The notes beneath the pieces were generated by a model. That model saw nothing but the letters and a program-made list of their open reading frames with translations. It did no database searches and was not told where the DNA came from. 64,000 nucleotides of DNA from Clostridium isatidis (lineage in GTDB: Bacteria > Bacillota > Clostridia > Clostridiales > Clostridiaceae), in the NCBI RefSeq assembly GCF_002285495.1, contig NZ_CP016786.1, positions 386,001-450,000 of the forward strand. The letters run 5' to 3'. Made by a program: the position numbers and the translations under genes. Below are positions 7,795 to 17,143 of the stretch, piece by piece. Position 1 is the first letter of the stretch, and every line of letters begins with the position of its first letter.

Positions 7795-9897
7795 TTGAGA
7801 ATTAGAAAAAAGAAAAGGGGATCCACCTTTGTAATAGTAATTGTAGTTATGGCAATTATTTTTACAACTGGAACCACTATTTTAGCAGTTACAGCAAATG
7901 ATTATAAGATGAGAATTGCACAAAGCAAAAAACTTCAAAACTTATATGAAGCAGATTCAGGTTTAGATATAGTTGAAAATATAATAATTAAAACTTCTCA
8001 AGAAGCAATAAAATATGCAGATAAAGAAGTTAAAGAAGAATTTGCATCATTAGAAGATAAGGATAGAAGTGAAGCTGCAGTAAATGAATTTTTTAAAGAT
8101 AAATTTTATAAATTTCTAACTGTTATAAATAAGCAGACAATTAATGATAATGGCACTCCTAGAAATGTTGATATATTAGAATACTTAATTTTAGAAAAGA
8201 AATATATAAAATCCATTCTTGATAGTGGAAGATTGGAGTTTGAAGAGGCTGTAGATCCTGCTCAGGACAATTTTATAATTGAAATACCAGAGAACGGATA
8301 TAATCCTAGTAATAGCGGAATAAAAATAACAGTTAATTCAACTTTTGAAACTGCTGAGGGAGAACTTAGAAATAGAAAAACTGTTTCAACAACCTTTACA
8401 GTATCAGCTCCAGAATATAATTCAGAAATAACAGCCATAAAAATTTATCCTGTTTTTGATGGAAAAGCCTTAACGGCTGATGGAAATATGGAGGTTAAGG
8501 ATGGCAGTTTAACTATTAATGGAGATGCATGGGTAAAGGGGAATGCTGATTTAGGAGATAATCCAGCCTATACTTTTGATAAATATAAGGGTGGAATAAA
8601 ACTTGAAAATTCAAGCTTTACAATGAATGGTAATATATATACAGCAAATACTTTTCATTTAAGCAATAATGCAAGAAGTACAGTAAATGGAAATCTTTAT
8701 GCTCAAAATGTTTATGTTGGAAAATCAATAAATTCTATATCTTCAGTGAATAATCATGTTATTATTAAGGAAAATGTTATAGTAAATAATGATTTGGCTT
8801 TTAATGCATCCAAAAGCTCAATAACTATAGAAAATAATTTTTATGGTATTAATGATAAAACAACAGAAGTAACAACTGCTGATAAGGCCTTAAATTCTAG
8901 CAGCATTATTGTAAATAGCCTTGATTTAGATAATAGTACAGAGGCTGTAATAAAGGTGGAAAAGGATTCTTATATAATGGGAGTTGCCTATATTGATGCA
9001 ACAGATGCAGCAGGAAACAAATATCAAACTGGTGAATCTGTAGCAGTTAAAGGTAATTACTTAGCCTATACTGATGTTAAGGATTTTGAAGAGGGATATG
9101 TCTTAAAATACTATTCCCCACTTCAATTATTAGAAAGTAAAAATGGGGATAGCAGTCCTGCTATGAAGGCTGACTATTTTGCCCAATATTTTAGTGATGA
9201 AAATAGGGAAAGAAATTATAACTTTAATGATGGAAAAGTAAAGCTTAAAGGTAAGGTTAAATCAGTAGGTGCAAGTGTAAAGGACAGCAGGGGAGAAATA
9301 CAAAGGGCAAACATAAGTCCTGAGGATTTAGAAATAATAGAAAATCAGCAAAAAGAATATGCAAGAAATGTTTTTGCTATGGGTGATGCTTTTGCTTCAG
9401 AGGGTGATAATGCGTCATTAAAAGACTTGTATCAAAATCAAAGGGTAGTAAGAACTGTAAGGAATCAGATAGATTTTGATGCAATTAAAAATATAGATAT
9501 GAATAATATAAAGGAAGAGAATGGAGTAGTTATTTTAAAGCTTAAGGAAAATGATAGCGATAAGCTTAGAATAATAGACGGAAAGCTTGAAGGAACTAAC
9601 AAGAAAATAGAAAAAGGATTAATAATTACTAACGCAGATATAATCATTGAAGGAGAATTTAATTTTACAGGAAATATAATAACTACAGGAAATATTATTT
9701 TCCAGGGTCAAGGAGAGAAGAATATAAGCTACGATCCTCAAGTTATAAGAAATATATTGGCCTTAAATGTTGAGAGTTTTAAAGATATTTTTAGTTCTTC
9801 AAATAATGGCAGAGTAGAAGTTAAGGTAAAAACATCTTCAGAGGCTTATAGTGCTGATGAATTCATAAAAAAATCTTTATGGAAAATTATTAAATAG
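7795..9897 (+). CDS. PilX-like pilus-associated protein with repeated Asn/Gly motifs
   Basis: The 700-residue protein starts with TTG behind GGAGGTGG. Its N-terminus, RKKKRGSTFVIVIVVMAIIFTTG, resembles the PilX N-terminal helix: a basic patch and a hydrophobic segment without a canonical Glu+5. After an N-terminal helical part, residues about 220-400 contain short repeats such as NGDAWVKG, NGNIYTA and NGNLYAQ. These resemble polymer-forming beta-solenoid turns. It has no second membrane segment. It probably accompanies the minor pilins into the fibre, and its size makes it a candidate surface module. The exact function is unknown. Confidence 0.7.
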   Translation: MRIRKKKRGSTFVIVIVVMAIIFTTGTTILAVTANDYKMRIAQSKKLQNLYEADSGLDIVENIIIKTSQEAIKYADKEVKEEFASLEDKDRSEAAVNEFFKDKFYKFLTVINKQTINDNGTPRNVDILEYLILEKKYIKSILDSGRLEFEEAVDPAQDNFIIEIPENGYNPSNSGIKITVNSTFETAEGELRNRKTVSTTFTVSAPEYNSEITAIKIYPVFDGKALTADGNMEVKDGSLTINGDAWVKGNADLGDNPAYTFDKYKGGIKLENSSFTMNGNIYTANTFHLSNNARSTVNGNLYAQNVYVGKSINSISSVNNHVIIKENVIVNNDLAFNASKSSITIENNFYGINDKTTEVTTADKALNSSSIIVNSLDLDNSTEAVIKVEKDSYIMGVAYIDATDAAGNKYQTGESVAVKGNYLAYTDVKDFEEGYVLKYYSPLQLLESKNGDSSPAMKADYFAQYFSDENRERNYNFNDGKVKLKGKVKSVGASVKDSRGEIQRANISPEDLEIIENQQKEYARNVFAMGDAFASEGDNASLKDLYQNQRVVRTVRNQIDFDAIKNIDMNNIKEENGVVILKLKENDSDKLRIIDGKLEGTNKKIEKGLIITNADIIIEGEFNFTGNIITTGNIIFQGQGEKNISYDPQVIRNILALNVESFKDIFSSSNNGRVEVKVKTSSEAYSADEFIKKSLWKIIK

Positions 9898-9912
9898 AAG
9901 AAGGTGAAGTTA

Positions 9913-10506
9913 TTGAAAAAAAAGACTAGAGCTTTTACTGTTTTAGAACTCTTAATTACTATAAGTTTAGTAGTTGTAGTTCTCGGGGTAGTATTCACCT
10001 TCTTCTTCAGTAATAGCAAAAGCTTAACAACTGCAGAATTAAATTCCGATTTACAATATGAAGCCGAAAAAATTCAAGCTGAATTATTAGTAATTGGAAC
10101 AGAAAGCCAGGGAATTACTATGGCTTTATCTTCCTCTGGATTAGATTTAACTAGTGAAAGCTATAATGTTAATGCTGAAATGCAGGCTCAAGAGGGGAAG
10201 GTAGAAGTTAAAAAAATAAAATTTAAGCATGCAAATGAATATTATATTTTAGAATATCAAGGAACTAACTTGACTGTAAGAAAATTAGACAGCTCTGAAA
10301 ATGAATTGATAGAGGATGGTTATCCAGAACTATTATCCAGAAATGTGGCAAATTTTTATATAAGACCTATAGATTTTAGAATGAATAATTCAGGGAAACT
10401 TATCAATGCCCCAGGTATTGAAATTTCATTAGTGCTGTATAAAGAAAAGGGCTATTCGGAAGTATCATTACCTGTAAGTACAATAGTTAAGTTTAGGAAT
10501 AAATAA
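9913..10506 (+). CDS. Minor pilin, PilW/GspJ-like
   Basis: The 197-residue prepilin has a leader KKKTRA followed by FTVLELLITISLVVVVLG. That is a class III signal with Ala instead of Gly at -1 and Glu at +5. The open frame begins at a GTG at 9904, but AAGGTG there is the better ribosome binding site for the TTG at 9913, which also gives a leader of normal length. The Ala at the cleavage position is tolerated by prepilin peptidases. The gene starts 15 bp after the PilX-like gene and ends 22 bp before the VWA gene. The pair of minor pilins plus the PilX-like protein resembles a tip-priming complex. Confidence 0.75.
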   Translation: MKKKTRAFTVLELLITISLVVVVLGVVFTFFFSNSKSLTTAELNSDLQYEAEKIQAELLVIGTESQGITMALSSSGLDLTSESYNVNAEMQAQEGKVEVKKIKFKHANEYYILEYQGTNLTVRKLDSSENELIEDGYPELLSRNVANFYIRPIDFRMNNSGKLINAPGIEISLVLYKEKGYSEVSLPVSTIVKFRNK

Positions 10507-10528
10507 TATTATGGGGAGGAGGGGAAAA

Positions 10529-13327
10529 ATGAAAAAGAAAAAAATTAAAATTATTAGTTTGTTATTAAGTTTTTTTATTATAATATCTTTTATTACTTTT
10601 GAAAATATAAATGTTAGGGCACAAACATCAGATAAACCTGATTTCGATGTAGTAATTGAATCTGCAACTCCAAATCCAGCCCTTCTAGGGGAGGATATTA
10701 CCATTAAGGGTAAAATAATTCCAAAACCTTTTGAAACAACTGTACCGCCTAAGGAGATAGTATTGGTTTTAGATGTTTCAGGGAGTATGGAAGGTAACAG
10801 AATTAAGCAGCTAAAAGAAGCTGTGAAAAATTTTATAAATAAGATGAATGAGAATAAGATACAAAATTTGAAGATAGGCATAGTTGCTTATTCAAGTATT
10901 GCAGATTTTAATCCCATTCAAAACTTAGGAGAAAAGAGAGTTTATTCATATGGCTACGGTTATCATAATGTGACAAGTTATAAATCTTATAGCAGTTCCT
11001 TTCTTAATGCTAATGATAGTAAATTATATCAAATAATAGATTCATTAAGTCCATTAGGAGGAACCAATATAGGTGAGGGTATTAGAAAAGCCATATATAT
11101 GCTTCAAAATGGAAATGCTTCTGCTAATAAGGCCATAGTTCTTATGACTGATGGTGAGCCAACCTTTTATTCTGTTACAAATAGCTCTTTACAGAAGTAT
11201 ATGATTATTAATAATAATAGCCCTGAAATTGCGGGGCAAGGAACTGGATTAGATAATAAGGCTTTAGATTATGCAAGGGATATTGCTAAAATTATCAATG
11301 ACAGTGGTTATAATGCCTTTTCAATAGGTTATGAAATGAGCGATAGAGGAAATGAGGCTTTGGAGAAAATACATTCGTCTATGATTGGGGAAGAATGGAA
11401 TAGCAATACTAAGCTTACAGAACAAGAAGGCTTTTATAAAACAAGTGAGGGTGCTATAGATTTAGTGTTTCAAAAAATAGCTTCAGAAATAATAAATAGC
11501 TATCCAGTTAATGATTTGGCATTAAATATGGAATTTAATGAAGGTTTTTCTTTAAATATTGGGGGGAATACAGTAAATATAGGCACTGTTAATTATAAAA
11601 AGGATGATAGCTCACAGAATGGAGATAAAATCATATATAAAGCTTCTCCAATACCTTTTGAATTCACTATAAAAGGAAGTGAAGAAGGTAGTAATTTTGT
11701 TTTTGAGGATTTAAATTTATCCTATAGCTGGGAAGATAAAACTCAAAGAAAGCCTATATATGAAAACATTGAAGTAATTATAAATTCTAATGAACTTCCT
11801 AATATAAGTGCTAAACTTTTATCTGAGAAAAATATTTTAGTAAAAACAAATGAAGAAATAACTTTAGAATATGAAATTAATCCATCATCTTTTAAATTTA
11901 CTGATACAAACAATGCAAGTTCTAATGATGTAGCAATAATTATAGATACATCAATGGATATGAAGGAAGAAATTTCAATTATTAAAAATGCTGTTTTTAA
12001 CAAGTTATTAAGTAATAATATCTTAAAAAATACTAAAACACATTATTCCCTTATAACATATTCAAATAAATCTAGTATTGTAACAGATTTATATAATAAT
12101 AAAAATAAAGATTATTATAAAGATTATAATCAATATATAACTGATTTAAATGATAAATATTTAAAAAATATTACTACAGATCAGGAAAATCCAAATGCTA
12201 AAAATATTAAAGTGGCCTTTCCTAATATTATTAATGTCTTAAAAGAGGGAAGAAAGGATGCAGGAAAAACTTTAATTATCATAGGAAATGAGAAAGTTTC
12301 CTATAGTTTAAAGGATATTGAAGAGATAAAAGAAAAGGGATATAACATTATTACCTTATCGGTGGAGAATAATCAAAGTGGTAATTTGTATAATCTTCAT
12401 AAAGATTTAAATGGAAAAGAGGAAAACTATTTTTATATACAAGATCCTAATAATATTGAAAATTCTATAATGAATAAGGTTGCAGATATATTAATTTCAG
12501 GAATTAGATTAAACGGCTATGAATTTAATCCAGAAATTAAATTAAATTTAGCAGGAAACTTTGAGGCAGTAAATGGAATAGAGAAGTTTGAAAATAATAT
12601 TGCTACAATAAAAGTTCCTAAAATTATATATAATTATAATTCTAAAACTGGCTTATATGAAGTTGATAAGGAAAAAAGTAACTTAAAAGTATCCTTTACT
12701 ATAAAGGCAAAGGCAGGCAAGAGTGGTGAGCTAGCTTTTGGAAATGCAAATGATAATAAGTTAGTTTATGAAAAACTTGTTTATAAGAATGAAAGTGATA
12801 AATATAAATATTCTTTAATTTATACCCCTAAAATAACAGTAAGACCACAAGTTAAAAATCTTATTCATGGTTTATTTAATGGAATAGAGGGAAATAGCAT
12901 AAAGATTGATAATTCAATGGCTGAAAGCGGATTTAGCATTGCTGCAAATTCAACAATAACTTATGGAGCAAGCTTTATTCTTGAGGGAAATGAACTTGAT
13001 TTTAGTTTGAAGGTAGATCCTAGACTTCAAGGAATAAAGGCCAGTGAAATAAGGGCTTATATATTAGAGGGATCTAATATTGTTGATGAGGGCGTAACTA
13101 TTGAAAGTATAGATGAAGCTAATTTATTTAAATTAAACATTAAAGATGCAAAGCCTTCCTCAGCAGAGAGACAAGTTCTTTTGCTTTATAAGAGAAAGAT
13201 GCTTGATGATGGGGGAGATAATAATACTTTTACTAATGAAATAAAAATAGATGATTTAAAGCAAGCAGTAACAGTAAAACTTTATAATCCGGATAATAGT
13301 AAGCCTAAATTACCTGATTTATTCTAA
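10529..13327 (+). CDS. Secreted protein with two von Willebrand A domains, candidate pilus-tip adhesin
   Basis: The 932-residue protein has a Sec signal peptide (KKKKIKI, a hydrophobic core, then a VRAQT cleavage region near residue 33). The first VWA domain (about residues 75-330) has an intact MIDAS start, VLDVSGSM, with Asp at residue 82, and later LSPLGGTNIGEG and VLMTDGEP. A second VWA-like domain begins near residue 468 with a degenerate metal motif, IDTSMDM. The C-terminal 250 residues are beta-rich. There is no LPxTG motif or membrane anchor. GGAGGAGGGG precedes the ATG at 10529; the open frame reaches 10511. As last gene of the pil operon it resembles PilY1-type and pilus-tip VWA proteins in layout; the adhesin role is inference. 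Confidence 0.75.
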   Translation: MKKKKIKIISLLLSFFIIISFITFENINVRAQTSDKPDFDVVIESATPNPALLGEDITIKGKIIPKPFETTVPPKEIVLVLDVSGSMEGNRIKQLKEAVKNFINKMNENKIQNLKIGIVAYSSIADFNPIQNLGEKRVYSYGYGYHNVTSYKSYSSSFLNANDSKLYQIIDSLSPLGGTNIGEGIRKAIYMLQNGNASANKAIVLMTDGEPTFYSVTNSSLQKYMIINNNSPEIAGQGTGLDNKALDYARDIAKIINDSGYNAFSIGYEMSDRGNEALEKIHSSMIGEEWNSNTKLTEQEGFYKTSEGAIDLVFQKIASEIINSYPVNDLALNMEFNEGFSLNIGGNTVNIGTVNYKKDDSSQNGDKIIYKASPIPFEFTIKGSEEGSNFVFEDLNLSYSWEDKTQRKPIYENIEVIINSNELPNISAKLLSEKNILVKTNEEITLEYEINPSSFKFTDTNNASSNDVAIIIDTSMDMKEEISIIKNAVFNKLLSNNILKNTKTHYSLITYSNKSSIVTDLYNNKNKDYYKDYNQYITDLNDKYLKNITTDQENPNAKNIKVAFPNIINVLKEGRKDAGKTLIIIGNEKVSYSLKDIEEIKEKGYNIITLSVENNQSGNLYNLHKDLNGKEENYFYIQDPNNIENSIMNKVADILISGIRLNGYEFNPEIKLNLAGNFEAVNGIEKFENNIATIKVPKIIYNYNSKTGLYEVDKEKSNLKVSFTIKAKAGKSGELAFGNANDNKLVYEKLVYKNESDKYKYSLIYTPKITVRPQVKNLIHGLFNGIEGNSIKIDNSMAESGFSIAANSTITYGASFILEGNELDFSLKVDPRLQGIKASEIRAYILEGSNIVDEGVTIESIDEANLFKLNIKDAKPSSAERQVLLLYKRKMLDDGGDNNTFTNEIKIDDLKQAVTVKLYNPDNSKPKLPDLF

Positions 13328-13334
13328 AAATGAG

Positions 13335-13376
13335 AAAGGTGCAAGTCTTATATAGATGATGCACTTTTTTCTTATT
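13335..13376 (+). terminator. Weak terminator of the pil operon
   Basis: An imperfect stem pairs AAAGGTGCA with TGCACTTTT and is followed by a T-rich run. It lies 10 bp after the VWA stop. The next promoter starts at 13423. Confidence 0.5.
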
Positions 13377-13422
13377 TCTAATATATGCAAAAGTAAATTG
13401 TGAAATATAAATTGCATTTTTG

Positions 13423-13451
13423 TTGACAAAGATAGGTTAGGGATATATAAT
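13423..13451 (+). promoter_or_regulatory. guaB promoter
   Basis: A consensus TTGACA (13423-13428), a 17-bp spacer and TATAAT (13446-13451). Transcription would start about 25 bp before the guanine aptamer. Confidence 0.9.
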
Positions 13452-13479
13452 AATTTTAATATAAAACTGAATAAAAATT

Positions 13480-13550
13480 TTAACTCGTATATCCCCTGAA
13501 TATGGCAGGGAGTTTCTACCGGGAACCTTAAATTCCTGACTATGAGTGAT
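13480..13550 (+). promoter_or_regulatory. Guanine riboswitch (purine class)
   Basis: The purine aptamer core is readable: P1 arms ACTC at 13483 and GAGT near 13544; a P2 pair built on CCCCTG/CAGGG around the conserved AATATGG; the junction AGTTTCTACC; and a P3 closed by GGGAACC...TTCCTGAC. The ligand-specifying base in the J3/1 segment GACTATG is C, as in guanine aptamers, rather than the U of adenine aptamers. It controls guaB by transcription termination: guanine binding should favour the terminator at 13587. Confidence 0.93.
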
Positions 13551-13561
13551 TTTAATATACT

Positions 13562-13628
13562 ATGCTATAGTTATCTATAGCATTATAGGCATATTGACTT
13601 CACTTAGAAAGTTGATATGCCTTTTTTA
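13562..13628 (+). terminator. Riboswitch expression platform and terminator
   Basis: A small hairpin, ATGCTATAG (13562-13570) with CTATAGCAT (13575-13583), is followed by a 14-bp stem (13587-13600 with 13609-13622, containing two G-U pairs) and a T run. The second hairpin is a standard intrinsic terminator upstream of guaB. Confidence 0.85.
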
Positions 13629-13730
13629 TATAAAAATCAATATTAGATATATATCATTGAAATGAAAATGCAATTAAAATTGCGAAAATATAAATTTTGC
13701 AGGAAAAATATTATTTTAGGAGGAAGAATA

Positions 13731-15179
13731 ATGGCAAGGATTTTAAAAACAGCTTATACTTTTGATGATGTATTATTAGTACCAAATAAATCAGAGGTTT
13801 TACCAAACGAAGTTTCCCTAAAAACAAAATTAACAAAAAAGATTACTTTAAATATTCCTTTAATGAGTGCAAGTATGGATACTGTAACAGAGTCAAAAAT
13901 GGCTATTGCAATTGCTAGAGAAGGCGGAATTGGTATTATACATAAAAATATGACCATTGAAGAACAGGCAAGGGAAGTAGATAGAGTAAAAAGACAAGAA
14001 AATGGAGTAATTACAGATCCAATATTCTTATCAGAAGAACATACTTTAGCAGATGCTAATGAGCTTATGGCAAGATATAGAATTTCAGGAGTTCCAATAA
14101 CTAGAGGAACGAAGTTAGTGGGAATTATAACTAATAGAGATATACTTTTTGAAACAGATTATACTAAGCCAATTTCGGAAGTAATGACCAAAAGTCCTTT
14201 AGTTACAGCAAAAGAAGGTACAAGTTTACAGGAAGCTCTTGAAATATTAAAGAAGCATAAAATTGAAAAGCTTCCTTTAGTTGATGAAGAAAATAATTTA
14301 AAAGGATTAATAACAATAAAAGACATAGAAAAGGCTAAAAAATTCCCCAATGCAGCAAAGGATGAAAAGGGAAGACTTTTATGTGGAGCTGCAGTAGGAA
14401 TAACAAATGATATGATGGATAGAGTTTCAGCTTTAGTAAAGGCACAGGTAGATGTTATTACTGTAGATACAGCTCACGGCCATTCAAAGGGAGTTATGGA
14501 AGCAATTAAGAGAATAAAATCAGTTTATCCAGAACTTCAAATAATAGCTGGTAATGTAGCAACAGCAGAAGCTACTAGAGATTTAATAGAAGCTGGAGCA
14601 GATTGTGTTAAAGTAGGTATAGGACCTGGATCAATTTGTACAACAAGAGTAGTTGCAGGAGTTGGAGTTCCTCAATTAACAGCAGTAATGGATTGTGCAG
14701 AAGAAGCAAGAAAATATGGAGTACCAGTTATTGCAGATGGAGGATTAAAATATTCAGGTGATATAGTTAAGGCTTTAGCTGGCGGAGCATCTGCTGCAAT
14801 GATGGGATCATTATTTGCAGGCTGTGAAGAAGCCCCAGGGGAATTAGAAATATATCAAGGAAGAAGCTATAAGGTATATAGAGGAATGGGATCGCTTGGA
14901 GCAATGGCAAAAGGATCAAGTGATAGATACTTCCAAAATGGAACTAAGAAGTTTGTACCAGAGGGTGTAGAAGGAAGAGTTGCTTTTAAAGGTTCTGTGT
15001 CAGATACTATATATCAATTAGTAGGTGGAATAAGATCAGGAATGGGATACTTAGGTGCAGCAACTTTAGAAGAATTATATGAAAAAGCAACTTTTGTAGT
15101 TCAAACATCAGCAGGATTTAGGGAAAGCCATCCTCATGATGTAAATATAACAAAGGAAGCACCAAACTATAGTAAATAG
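13731..15179 (+). CDS. guaB: IMP dehydrogenase
   Basis: The 482-residue enzyme oxidises IMP to XMP with NAD+, the committed step of GMP synthesis. It starts MARILKTAYTFDDVLLVP. A pair of CBS domains (about residues 90-205) interrupts the TIM barrel. The catalytic Cys loop reads GPGSICTTR near residue 303, and the flap motif MGSLGAM is present. Length is standard. AGGAGGA before 13731 fixes the start, although the frame opens at 13662 within the leader. Expression is under the guanine riboswitch. It is followed by its own terminator, and guaA has a separate upstream region. Confidence 0.97.
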   Translation: MARILKTAYTFDDVLLVPNKSEVLPNEVSLKTKLTKKITLNIPLMSASMDTVTESKMAIAIAREGGIGIIHKNMTIEEQAREVDRVKRQENGVITDPIFLSEEHTLADANELMARYRISGVPITRGTKLVGIITNRDILFETDYTKPISEVMTKSPLVTAKEGTSLQEALEILKKHKIEKLPLVDEENNLKGLITIKDIEKAKKFPNAAKDEKGRLLCGAAVGITNDMMDRVSALVKAQVDVITVDTAHGHSKGVMEAIKRIKSVYPELQIIAGNVATAEATRDLIEAGADCVKVGIGPGSICTTRVVAGVGVPQLTAVMDCAEEARKYGVPVIADGGLKYSGDIVKALAGGASAAMMGSLFAGCEEAPGELEIYQGRSYKVYRGMGSLGAMAKGSSDRYFQNGTKKFVPEGVEGRVAFKGSVSDTIYQLVGGIRSGMGYLGAATLEELYEKATFVVQTSAGFRESHPHDVNITKEAPNYSK

Positions 15180-15217
15180 CCTTTGGAAATGACAATGGAG
15201 TTGAATTATAAGCTAAG

Positions 15218-15258
15218 TAAATGTAGCGGAGTTTTTCTTCGTTACATTTATTTATATT
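15218..15258 (+). terminator. guaB terminator
   Basis: An 11-bp stem (15218-15228 with 15240-15250, one G-U pair) is followed by a T-rich tail. It lies about 40 bp after the guaB stop. Confidence 0.8.
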
Positions 15259-15384
15259 ATTTTTATAAAATAGAGCTACAACTAAAATAATCGAAATATA
15301 TTTAAAATATATAAAATATTATTCGTTATATGGTGAATAATATAAAATAAAAGTTTTATTTTATACTTATATTCGATATAAAAT

Positions 15385-15396
15385 TATGCTATAATA
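15385..15396 (+). promoter_or_regulatory. Extended -10 promoter of guaA
   Basis: TATGCTATAAT upstream of guaA is an extended -10 box (TGN before TATAAT) without a clear -35. The region 15260-15441 is otherwise very AT-rich, with several short ATAT palindromes and no second purine aptamer. Confidence 0.5.
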
Positions 15397-15441
15397 AATT
15401 AGCTAATTAAATTTTAGTTGTTAAAAAAATGGAGGTTACTC

Positions 15442-16983
15442 ATGAATAAAGAGTTAGTTTTAGTTATTGACTTTGGTGGACAATACAATCAGCTAATAGC
15501 AAGAAGAGTAAGAGAATGTGGAGTTTATTGTGAAGTTCATCCTTATACTTTAAGTGTTGAAAAAATAAGAGAAATGAATCCAAAAGGAATAATATTTACA
15601 GGAGGTCCAAATAGTGTTTATGCTGAAGATTCTCCCTTATGTGATAAAGAATTATTAGAAGCTGGAATACCTATTCTTGGAATATGCTATGGATCACAAT
15701 TAATGGCTCATGTTCTTGGAGGAAAGGTTGCAACAGCCCCTGTAAGCGAATATGGAAAGACAGAAGTTAACATAAATAAAGAATCTAAGATTTTTGAAGG
15801 TATTTCATCCCCAACTATTTGTTGGATGAGTCATACTGATTACATAGAAAAAACTCCAGAAGGCTTTAAAATAATAGCTCACACTCCAGTATGTCCAGTT
15901 GCAGCTATGGAAGCTGAAGAAAGGAAATTATATGCAGTTCAATTTCACCCAGAAGTTATGCATACACAAGAAGGAACAAAGATGATATCAAATTTCCTTT
16001 ATAATGTTTGTGAATGTTCTGGAGATTGGAAAATGGATGCCTTTGTAGAAAAAACAATTCAAGAAATACGTGAAAAAGTTGGTAATGGAAAGGCCTTATG
16101 CGCATTATCAGGTGGGGTTGATTCATCTGTAGCTGCTGTTTTACTATCAAAAGCTATAGGAAACCAATTAACTTGTGTTTTTGTTGATCATGGTTTACTT
16201 CGTAAAAATGAGGCAGATGAAGTTGAAGAAATATTTGGACCTAATGGACCATATAATCTAAATTTCATTCGTGTAAATGCTCAAGAAAGATTTTATGAAA
16301 AATTAAAGGGTGTAGAAGATCCAGAGCAAAAGAGAAAAATAATTGGTGAAGAATTTATTAGAGTATTTGAAGAAGAAGCAAAGAAAATAGGAGCAGTAGA
16401 TTTCCTAGTGCAGGGAACTATCTATCCAGATATAATTGAAAGTGGTCTTGGAAAATCAGCAGTAATAAAATCTCATCATAATGTTGGAGGGCTTCCAGAT
16501 TGTGTAGATTTTAAGGAAATAATAGAACCTTTAAGATTACTATTTAAAGACGAAGTACGTAAGGCTGGTTTAGAACTTGGATTACCTGAAAAATTAGTTT
16601 ATAGGCAGCCATTCCCAGGTCCAGGTCTTGGAGTACGTATAATAGGTGAGGTAACAGCTGAAAAGGTTAGAATAGTTCAAGATGCGGATGCTATTTATAG
16701 AGAAGAAATTGAAAAAGCAGGACTTAATAGAAGTATAGGCCAATACTTTGCAGCCTTAACTAATATGCGTTCTGTAGGAGTAATGGGAGATGAAAGAACT
16801 TACGATTATGCTATTGTCCTTCGTGCAGTAGAAACAAGTGATTTTATGACTGCAACTTCAGTAAATCTTCCATGGGAAGTTCTTGAAAGAGTAACAACTA
16901 GAATTGTAAATGAAGTTAAGGGTGTTAATAGAGTATTATATGACTGTACAGGAAAACCACCAGCAACAATAGAATTAGAGTAA
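15442..16983 (+). CDS. guaA: GMP synthase (glutamine-hydrolysing)
   Basis: The 513-residue enzyme converts XMP to GMP. The N-terminal class I glutamine amidotransferase (about residues 1-195) has the nucleophile in GICYGSQ and the His/Glu pair in QFHPE. The ATP pyrophosphatase domain has the PP-loop SGGVDSS near residue 225. The C-terminal dimerisation domain ends in the family signature TGKPPATIEWE-like TGKPPATIELE. GGAGG ten bases before 15442 fixes the start. It forms a small GMP synthesis block with guaB but is transcribed separately. Confidence 0.97.
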   Translation: MNKELVLVIDFGGQYNQLIARRVRECGVYCEVHPYTLSVEKIREMNPKGIIFTGGPNSVYAEDSPLCDKELLEAGIPILGICYGSQLMAHVLGGKVATAPVSEYGKTEVNINKESKIFEGISSPTICWMSHTDYIEKTPEGFKIIAHTPVCPVAAMEAEERKLYAVQFHPEVMHTQEGTKMISNFLYNVCECSGDWKMDAFVEKTIQEIREKVGNGKALCALSGGVDSSVAAVLLSKAIGNQLTCVFVDHGLLRKNEADEVEEIFGPNGPYNLNFIRVNAQERFYEKLKGVEDPEQKRKIIGEEFIRVFEEEAKKIGAVDFLVQGTIYPDIIESGLGKSAVIKSHHNVGGLPDCVDFKEIIEPLRLLFKDEVRKAGLELGLPEKLVYRQPFPGPGLGVRIIGEVTAEKVRIVQDADAIYREEIEKAGLNRSIGQYFAALTNMRSVGVMGDERTYDYAIVLRAVETSDFMTATSVNLPWEVLERVTTRIVNEVKGVNRVLYDCTGKPPATIELE

Positions 16984-16990
16984 AATACAG

Positions 16991-17027
16991 AAAAACGACT
17001 AGATTAGTTGAGCTAGTCGTTTTTTTA
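16991..17027 (+). terminator. guaA terminator
   Basis: A ten-base stem, AAACGACTAG with CTAGTCGTTT, is followed by seven T residues, 10 bp after the guaA stop. Confidence 0.92.
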
Positions 17028-17143
17028 TTTATCATGTATCTTCCTAAATCTATTAATACACAATATTTTTACATACTTTTACAGATATGTTATTATAAAT
17101 AATATATATTAAATAAAAGTTTGTAAAATTCGGAGGTTTATAT

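Noticed and set aside
15260..15441. Second purine riboswitch before guaA
   Set aside because: The conserved core (AATATGG, TTTCTACC, GACTA) is absent; only AT-rich palindromes are found.
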